DNA of 36,968 bases from an uncultured Prevotella sp. (GTDB lineage: Bacteria > Bacteroidota > Bacteroidia > Bacteroidales > Bacteroidaceae), in the NCBI GenBank assembly GCA_900322175.1, contig ONYZ01000028.1:1-36968 (forward strand), given 5' to 3'. The notes under the pieces were generated by a model that did not search any database, was not told where the DNA came from, and saw only the letters and a list, made by a program, of their open reading frames with translations. Each line of letters starts with the position of its first letter. Within the stretch, counting starts at the first letter, position 1. A program made the translations under genes and the position numbers. This document shows, piece by piece, positions 31,297-36,968 of this stretch.

Positions 31297-34200
31297 AAAA
31301 GCTATTCACGATAATTACATCTTGCTGTCTGATGGCTGCTTGTGCGGAGTATGACGGCGTCGTTGGCAACAAACAGAGTCAGTGGCCTATACAAATTAGT
31401 TCCTCTTATCCGTCGGTTGAAGCTACAACCCGTGCGGTGATAGACGGTGGCTTTGTGGCAGGCGATGAGATGGGCATCTTCATTGTCGACCGCGATGAGA
31501 ACGGAGAGAAAGGTGAAGTCATGATACAAGGCAATCGCGCCTCGAACGTGAGGTTTACCTTACAGGAGAATGGGACGTGGCAGGCAGAAACACAGTTTTA
31601 TTGGGCTAATAACGAGACTGCTGCCGACTTCTATGGCTATTATCCTTTTGACAATGCATTGAACGCGCCTACTAACTATGCCTTCTCCGTTGAACCTAAT
31701 CAGGTAGAGGATGATAATCGGTTGTCATCGACAAGTTATACCAAGAGCGACCTACTGTGGGCCAGGGCTGAGAAGGTAATGCCTACCAGTGAGACTGTCA
31801 ACTTAGCTTATAAACACCTGATGGCCGGTGTTACGATGCGACTAGAACAAGGTACAGGTTTTACGGATGCAGAGTGGGCTGCCTTCGACAAAACTGTCCT
31901 CATCAAGAATACCATACTTTCGGGAAGTGTCAACTTAGTTGAGGGTACTACGACGGTCGGCAACGGAAATGTACAGTCCGTTAAGCCCCTGAAACATGAA
32001 GGAGTTTGGCGGGGAGTGGTCTTTCCTCAAACTGTTGTAGCAGGAAAACCGGTGATATCTGTAACGGTGGATGGACAAAGCTATCTGTTGGAAAACAATG
32101 CAGGCATTACCTTCTTGTCAGGAAAGATGCATGTGTTTACTATTACGGTTAACCGCAGTAGCGGTACTGGACAATTCGAGTTCGTATTGACAGACGAGAG
32201 TATTACTCCCTGGCAAGACGATGCTGAATTGCATGAGGGACTGATACGCCAGTATGCCATCGTTAAGGTAGAGAATCCAGGCACCTTGCAAGAAGCGCTG
32301 ATAGCGCAGAAAATAGACTGGGAGACTATCGAGAATTTGAAGGTCAGTGGAAATGTCAACCAGAGTGACTTGGAATTCCTGTCGAAGATGCCGAGTCTGA
32401 TTAACCTGAACCTGCAGCAAATACTGATAGAAGACAGTGTCTTTAGCGGGTTTTATGAGAGTAGGCTCCAACATTTAGTAATGCCAGAGAAAGGAATTAA
32501 ACGCATTGCCCCCAATACCCTTCAAGGGGCTAGTAACCTAACAGGGTCGCTTGTTATTCCAGAAGGTGTAGAAGTAATAGGCTGGGGGTTCTGTCTGGAT
32601 GCAAAATCGATGAACGTTTTACCCAAACTGCCCTCAACGTTGAAGCGTTGTGAGGGTGCTTTTTTCCTATATAGTCCAGCAACTGGTGATTTCAAACTAC
32701 CTGACGGAATAGAAGTCTGGTATGGTGGCGGTGAAGGGGGAACAGGTGAAATGTACCTGCCTTCCTCTCTGAAGGAATTAGGCAATATGCCCTATAGGTT
32801 GACAGGAACCATCAAGGTTCCGCAGGGGTGCAAGTTAAGTGGCTTTACATTTCAGGGGTCACATTGCACTTCGCTTATTCTTCCAGAAGGTTTGACAAGT
32901 ATTCCTAATGTTTTCGGTGGCTCTCAGATTAGTGGTGAATTAGTACTACCTTCCACGTTGGAACAAGTAAACGGCTTTGCCGGTACCAAGATAAGTAGTA
33001 TCGTTTTTCCAGAGAATTTGAAAATCATTGAGGCAAGTGCCTTTCAAGATTGCAGTCGTCTGCAAGGTACAATTATCATACCCAAGAAAGTTGTCAAGAT
33101 ACCTGTGGGTTGCTTTAGCAACTGTCCCATGCTGACGGGCGTGGTGTTCCACAAAGATATATACATCATCGAGGACAGAGCCTTTGAGATGTGCGAAAAC
33201 CTGAACTCCATCGTCTGCGAGGGAGAGGAGCCGCCCGCTGTGGGCGAGAATGCTTTCCTTGGGGTGCCGAAGGACAACTTCACCTTGGAAGTGCCCAAGG
33301 GGTGTGTGGAGAAATACCGACAGGCACGAGGTTGGGGCGAGTTTAAACGCATCGCCGAATATTCGGGCTTTGTGTGCCGTCCAGCTCAAGTGCAGGCTCT
33401 GAACCAGATTCACAGCGAGGATCTGATGCTGAATGCCGAGGGCAATTGGACTGTCGTTGAAAAACCAAGTTGGGTGAAGCTTTCGAAAGAGAACGGCACA
33501 GGTAAGGTGGCTATCACCATGACCGCGCAGACGTTGAACCATGGAGCGGGCAACCGTCAGGGAGACATCGTGTTCCGCATGGAGCAGAACGGCAATAGTT
33601 ATGAGACCCGCTGCCACGTATCGCAATATGACTATGAGTACGACGAGGACAGCTACTTGACACTACAAAAGGCCAGCAAAGGTAACAACGGTGGCATCGA
33701 CATCGTATTTGCTGGTGACGGCTGGGACGGCGCAAGCATTAGCGACGGTTCATACCTCGATCTGATTAAGTATCAGGCAGAATGTTTCTTCGCCATCGAG
33801 CCGTACCGCTCAATGCGCGAATACTTCAACGTTTATGTCACCTTCCCGCTGTCGCAGGAGAAAGGGGTCAACACCATGCACACCTACGTGAATAACCATT
33901 TCGGCACGCTTTATGGTCGCTCATCATTGGCGATTGAAGCTTCCAACCAGCTAATTACCGAGAGCGACGAGGTATTTGACTATGCCGTGCTCCATACGCC
34001 CATGAAGGAGGAAGATCAATGGCGTTCATTGGTCGTTTTAGTGCCTAACACGACAGAGTACGAGGGACATACGGAATATACGTGGGACGGTAGGACGCTC
34101 TCTATCTGTCCACAATCGGAACTGCCTTATCCAAGAGACACGCGAGGCGTGATGCAGCATGAGGCAGGTGGTCATGGCTTCGGAAAGTTGGGCGATGAGT

Positions 34201-34694
34201 CGTTTACTAACAATGCCTTTGCGCCATTACCAGTTAGGCAATACGTGGATGAGATGCACGGACGTGGTTGGTTTGCCAACCTCGCCTCTACTGGCAAACT
34301 GTCGAGTGTACCATGGTCGGAGTTTATTTTCGATCCTGTTTATAGCGATTATGTGGACGTCTATGAGGGTGGCTACGGTTACACACGCCTTATCTACCGT
34401 CCAGAGTCAAACTCGTGTATGAACTATGGCATACCGTATTATAATACACCGTCGCGCTTGGACATTTGGAAGCGCATCAAGGATTATGTCGGAGAGGAAT
34501 GGACGATGGAGGAATTCCGTGCGCAGGATACGTTTGAGTGGGGACCCACTGAGATTACGCGTGGTGCCGCGATGCCAAACAAGATGTATGTAACTGGCAA
34601 TCACCAGATGCCTACACTTACTAATTTCCGTGAGATAGGCGATAAAGTGCGACAAATTCGTGAACAATTGAAAAGAAAACAAATAAAAAAATAA
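31293..34694 (+). CDS. Giant lipoprotein 3: fimbrillin-like, BspA repeats, BACON, M64-like peptidase
   Basis: An 1133-aa third paralogue, translationally coupled to the second (ATGA overlap at 31293-31296). Lipobox MAAC (Cys about 17). ATTRAVIDGGFVAGDEMGIF opens the fimbrillin-like domain (about 40-310, ending ESITPWQDD), then a connector, BspA LRRs (about 375-680), BACON (about 694-785, WTVVEKPSWVKLSKENG) and M64-like peptidase (about 795-1070, DIVFAGDGWDGASI). The metal motif HEAGGHGFGKLGDE starts at about His 956. The block YRPESNSCMNYGIPYYNTPS is intact. The Cys cluster of paralogues 1 and 2 is absent. The C-terminal tail is charged (REQLKRKQIKK). It ends five bases before the next gene. 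Confidence 0.87.
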   Translation: MKKLFTIITSCCLMAACAEYDGVVGNKQSQWPIQISSSYPSVEATTRAVIDGGFVAGDEMGIFIVDRDENGEKGEVMIQGNRASNVRFTLQENGTWQAETQFYWANNETAADFYGYYPFDNALNAPTNYAFSVEPNQVEDDNRLSSTSYTKSDLLWARAEKVMPTSETVNLAYKHLMAGVTMRLEQGTGFTDAEWAAFDKTVLIKNTILSGSVNLVEGTTTVGNGNVQSVKPLKHEGVWRGVVFPQTVVAGKPVISVTVDGQSYLLENNAGITFLSGKMHVFTITVNRSSGTGQFEFVLTDESITPWQDDAELHEGLIRQYAIVKVENPGTLQEALIAQKIDWETIENLKVSGNVNQSDLEFLSKMPSLINLNLQQILIEDSVFSGFYESRLQHLVMPEKGIKRIAPNTLQGASNLTGSLVIPEGVEVIGWGFCLDAKSMNVLPKLPSTLKRCEGAFFLYSPATGDFKLPDGIEVWYGGGEGGTGEMYLPSSLKELGNMPYRLTGTIKVPQGCKLSGFTFQGSHCTSLILPEGLTSIPNVFGGSQISGELVLPSTLEQVNGFAGTKISSIVFPENLKIIEASAFQDCSRLQGTIIIPKKVVKIPVGCFSNCPMLTGVVFHKDIYIIEDRAFEMCENLNSIVCEGEEPPAVGENAFLGVPKDNFTLEVPKGCVEKYRQARGWGEFKRIAEYSGFVCRPAQVQALNQIHSEDLMLNAEGNWTVVEKPSWVKLSKENGTGKVAITMTAQTLNHGAGNRQGDIVFRMEQNGNSYETRCHVSQYDYEYDEDSYLTLQKASKGNNGGIDIVFAGDGWDGASISDGSYLDLIKYQAECFFAIEPYRSMREYFNVYVTFPLSQEKGVNTMHTYVNNHFGTLYGRSSLAIEASNQLITESDEVFDYAVLHTPMKEEDQWRSLVVLVPNTTEYEGHTEYTWDGRTLSICPQSELPYPRDTRGVMQHEAGGHGFGKLGDESFTNNAFAPLPVRQYVDEMHGRGWFANLASTGKLSSVPWSEFIFDPVYSDYVDVYEGGYGYTRLIYRPESNSCMNYGIPYYNTPSRLDIWKRIKDYVGEEWTMEEFRAQDTFEWGPTEITRGAAMPNKMYVTGNHQMPTLTNFREIGDKVRQIREQLKRKQIKK

Positions 34695-34699
34695 ACGAT

Positions 34700-35575
34700 A
34701 TGAAAAAAAATATGCTATTGGCTGTAGTGGCTGTGATGATAGCGGCATGCAGCAGTGATGAGACAAACGAGCAGGGCTACATGGCCGACAAGGGCGAAAT
34801 ACAATTGGCTTTTGTTCACCCAGGTGCTGTAACCCGCGCTGTGACCCGTGCAACGGATACAAGTTTTGAGAAATCTGATAAGATAGGTGTCTATGTAACG
34901 GCTAAGGGCGAGGCTTTACAAATTGGTGGAAACGAGGTTAACAATGAACTGTTTACCTACAACGGTTCGTCGTGGAAATCGAGTCGTAAAGTATATTGGA
35001 ACAATGGTAGTCACGATGTGTATGCCTACTATCCCTACTCGCAGACCGTTAACGATATCAGCGACTATTCGTTTGCGGTGCAAGCTGACCAGAGCACGGC
35101 CGCTGGATACACGCAAAGCGACTTTCTTTGGGCTGGGAAGAAAGACGTTAAGGCATCGGCTTCGCCTGTGACGATGACGTTTGCCCATAAGTTGTCGAAC
35201 GTAGTTGTAAAACTTGAAAAGGGGGAGAACTACACGGGTGACATTACCAAGGCAACGGAGGTGTATATTCACTCGACTGTGACCAAAGCCGTTATTGATC
35301 TTTCGACAGGAGATGCTGCCAAGGATGATTATGCCGGAACTGGCAGTGTTCGCTGCTTACAGAAGAGTGCAACAGAGTATATGGCCTGTGTGGTCCCTCA
35401 GAACATCGTTACGCGCCGTCCGTTGGTGGAAGTAATTAGTGACGGTGTGAGTTACTTGATGGAAGGAAAGATCTCGCTAAAGCCTGGAATGCGCCATACC
35501 ATTACCGTGACGCTCGATAAGAATCCTGAGCAGACTAAGATTGATATTGGCGGCAGCATCGAGGGATGGAAATAG
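34700..35575 (+). CDS. Stand-alone fimbrillin-like lipoprotein A
   Basis: A 291-aa lipoprotein (lipobox IAAC, Cys about 17). It consists of one Mfa-type fimbrillin-like domain, homologous to the N-terminal domains of the three giant proteins: GAVTRAVTRATDTSFEKSDK, KIGVYV, VYWNNGSHDVYAYYPYS, SDFLWAGKKDV, FAHKLSNVVVKLEKGENY and the end GGSIEGWK. The motif VTRA occurs twice in a row. It has no LRR or peptidase part. It may be a pilus subunit or an anchor/accessory subunit for the giant proteins. It starts five bases after the third giant gene. Confidence 0.85.
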   Translation: MKKNMLLAVVAVMIAACSSDETNEQGYMADKGEIQLAFVHPGAVTRAVTRATDTSFEKSDKIGVYVTAKGEALQIGGNEVNNELFTYNGSSWKSSRKVYWNNGSHDVYAYYPYSQTVNDISDYSFAVQADQSTAAGYTQSDFLWAGKKDVKASASPVTMTFAHKLSNVVVKLEKGENYTGDITKATEVYIHSTVTKAVIDLSTGDAAKDDYAGTGSVRCLQKSATEYMACVVPQNIVTRRPLVEVISDGVSYLMEGKISLKPGMRHTITVTLDKNPEQTKIDIGGSIEGWK

Positions 35576-35601
35576 ATTTATGTGACAAACATATTACTGC
35601 A

Positions 35602-36492
35602 ATGAAGAGTTTATTGTATTTGGCAGGATTTATGACCGGTTTGGTTTTCACGGCTTGCACCAGCGACGACAGCAGTGACCAGAACCATAAGTCTTCTTCA
35701 AAGGAAGTGGTCAATATCCTGACTCGTTCGCCTGAAGCGAATAGTGCAAACAGCACTATAAAGGCTGGTCTATATATGGTGAACTATAAGAATGGTGTGC
35801 ATGCAGAGTTGGAAAGAAACGAGAACTATGTTAACAATCTACAGCTCGACTATTCTGATGGAACCTGGATTCCTCAAACACCTATATATTGGCAGAACAC
35901 TGATGTATGTGCAGATTTCTATGCCTACGCACCTTTTAATCGGCAAGTAAATGATTCAAGGGCTATGGCATTTAGCGTTGAGACAAATCAGACCAGTGAT
36001 GATGCTTGGCAGAAGAGCGACCTTCTATGGGGGAGTGTTCAAGGACAATCGCCTATGGATGGACAGTTCAACTTGATGCTAACTCATCAACTGAGTCAAC
36101 TGATAGTAAAGGTGACACTAGGCGAAGGCTTTGGCGAAGGTGAGTTGACGGATGAAAATGTATCTGTCACAATCAGTGGCAGTAAGACAACTGGCACTAT
36201 CGACTTACAAAGCGGAACAGTAACAGCTACTGCCGATATTGCTGACATACATTGTAAAAATAATGGAAACTTGACTTATGCAGCAATACTTCTTCCCCAG
36301 TTTATATCCAATACACATCTGGTACAGATTAATTGGAATAACAACAACTATACATTGGACAAATCTTTTTTGCTAGAAGCTAATAAGCAATATACAATTA
36401 CTATTAAGTTGAAGAAGACACAGGGAGGCCTGGATGTTGGTATTGAAAATTGGGATGTTATCGATGAGGACTTTGGTGGAACAGTAGGATAA
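35602..36492 (+). CDS. Stand-alone fimbrillin-like lipoprotein B
   Basis: A 296-aa lipoprotein from ATG 35602, 26 bases after the previous stop (an in-frame start at 35566 would overlap the upstream gene and precede the signal peptide). Lipobox FTAC (Cys about 19). One Mfa-type domain: ILTRSPEANS, AGLYMVNYKNG, IYWQNTDVCADFYAYAPFN, KSDLLWGSVQG, LTHQLSQLIVKVTLGEGFGE and GIENWDV. Here the usual TRA site reads TRS. It ends with a short acidic tail. Its TAA overlaps the first A of a possible ATG for the next gene. Confidence 0.84.
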   Translation: MKSLLYLAGFMTGLVFTACTSDDSSDQNHKSSSKEVVNILTRSPEANSANSTIKAGLYMVNYKNGVHAELERNENYVNNLQLDYSDGTWIPQTPIYWQNTDVCADFYAYAPFNRQVNDSRAMAFSVETNQTSDDAWQKSDLLWGSVQGQSPMDGQFNLMLTHQLSQLIVKVTLGEGFGEGELTDENVSVTISGSKTTGTIDLQSGTVTATADIADIHCKNNGNLTYAAILLPQFISNTHLVQINWNNNNYTLDKSFLLEANKQYTITIKLKKTQGGLDVGIENWDVIDEDFGGTVG

Positions 36493-36500
36493 TGTATGAT

Positions 36501-36968
36501 ATGAAACGGACGATACTATTTCTGATTTGTTTGTGCTTAGGAGTGTCATTACCTGTCATGGCACAGAGCGATGTGGAAGTAACAGACAGTACTTCTGTTG
36601 ATTGGGAAGGCGGTCAGGGGGGCGATATTGATGTAAATGAACCGGCTGTCACCATAACAGCGAAAAGTTATACACGTGAATATGGTGTCGACAATCCCAC
36701 ATTTGAATACATAGTTCAAGGAGCCACGCTTTATGGAGTTCCAGAAATCACTTGTACAGCTACATCTGCTTCTAATGTGGGTAGTTATGATATAGTTGTA
36801 AGTAAAGGAACCGTAAGAAATAAAAATGTCTCTTTTGTAAATGGAACTCTCACAGTTATATCAAAGACGGTAGAAAGTCCTACGATAACATTAAGTCAGA
36901 CAAGTTACACTTATGATGGTACAGCTAAGAAGCCTACAGTTACTGTAATGGATGGTGGTGCAGTAATT
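36501..36968 (+). CDS. Secreted MBG/Ig-like repeat protein, 5' part (runs off window)
   Basis: The frame is open from ATG 36501 (or ATG 36492, overlapping the upstream stop) to the window end, 156 codons. A signal peptide (MKRTILFLICLCLGVSLPVMAQ) is followed by an MBG-type repeat: ITAKSYTREYGVDNPTFEY, VQGATLYGVPEITCTATS, GSYDIVVSKGT and FVNGTLTV. A second Ig-like repeat begins at TYDGTAKKPTVTV. Such repeats build long rod-like extracellular proteins. As sixth gene of the operon it could be a large surface adhesin or stalk. It was probably missed by simple gene tracks because no stop lies in the window. Confidence 0.82.
   Translation, partial: MKRTILFLICLCLGVSLPVMAQSDVEVTDSTSVDWEGGQGGDIDVNEPAVTITAKSYTREYGVDNPTFEYIVQGATLYGVPEITCTATSASNVGSYDIVVSKGTVRNKNVSFVNGTLTVISKTVESPTITLSQTSYTYDGTAKKPTVTVMDGGAVI

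Noticed and set aside
1-36968. CRISPR array or tRNA genes
   Set aside because: No regularly spaced repeat-spacer pattern and no cloverleaf-like segment were seen.

Overview
The window looks like a chromosome segment of a Bacteroidales bacterium, most likely Prevotellaceae. The evidence is the repeated TAnnTTTG -7 promoter box (several with a TTG about 20 nt upstream), fimbrillin-like (Mfa) lipoproteins, BspA-type leucine-rich repeats, BACON and M64 domains, GH97/GH127/GH98 enzymes, and secreted proteins with a C-terminal tail of the type 'YDLQGRKV...GIYIKNGRK'. No tRNA, rRNA or CRISPR array was seen.

Region 1 (1-5250). The 3' part of pyruvate phosphate dikinase is followed by a good terminator and then a scrambled tract. 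This holds a short intact pair (GlsB-type membrane protein, DUF4298 protein), intact DUF4112 and DUF1294 membrane-protein genes, and many gene fragments: a second DUF4112 copy reduced to its ends, the tail of a YccF protein, the head of a VanW-like protein, the head of a GH97, a deleted and frameshifted GH127, and the last helix-turn-helix of an AraC-type or hybrid two-component regulator. The three carbohydrate-related fragments look like the remains of one polysaccharide utilisation locus whose divergent promoter and operator region is still recognisable.

Region 2 (5258-8541). A tyrosine phosphatase and a LUD-domain protein form a plus-strand pair. A minus-strand trio encodes an SGNH/GDSL hydrolase, a TIGR04076-type protein and a zinc-ribbon protein.

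Region 3 (8657-15302). This is a tripartite RND efflux operon (adaptor, pump, TolC-type channel) with a divergent AraC regulator and repeated AAATTARACAT boxes between them. It carries six short palindromic or tandem repeats, four of them inside reading frames that remain open.

Region 4 (15345-18289). O-acetylhomoserine sulfhydrylase (metY) is divergent from an Lrp/AsnC regulator, with well-formed facing promoters and a long metY leader. Next comes an unusual P-loop protein resembling zeta-toxin kinases but carrying an export signal.

Region 5 (18497-24061). A multidomain secreted GH98 glycosidase, a PheC-like solute-binding lipoprotein, and a divergent arginine deiminase-family protein that has a signal peptide and an apparent sorting tail.

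Region 6 (24192-end). This is the most notable part. One promoter leads into at least six tightly spaced genes. The first three encode giant (1133-1175 aa) tandem paralogous lipoproteins with the order fimbrillin-like domain, BspA leucine-rich repeats, BACON, M64-like metallopeptidase. Two stand-alone fimbrillin-like lipoproteins follow, then a secreted MBG/Ig-like repeat protein that runs off the window. All five lipoproteins carry a Thr-Arg-Ala/Ser site shortly after the lipid cysteine, as type V pilins do before Arg-specific maturation. The locus may build a surface or pilus-associated adhesin-protease assembly. The first paralogue has lost part of its metal-binding motif.
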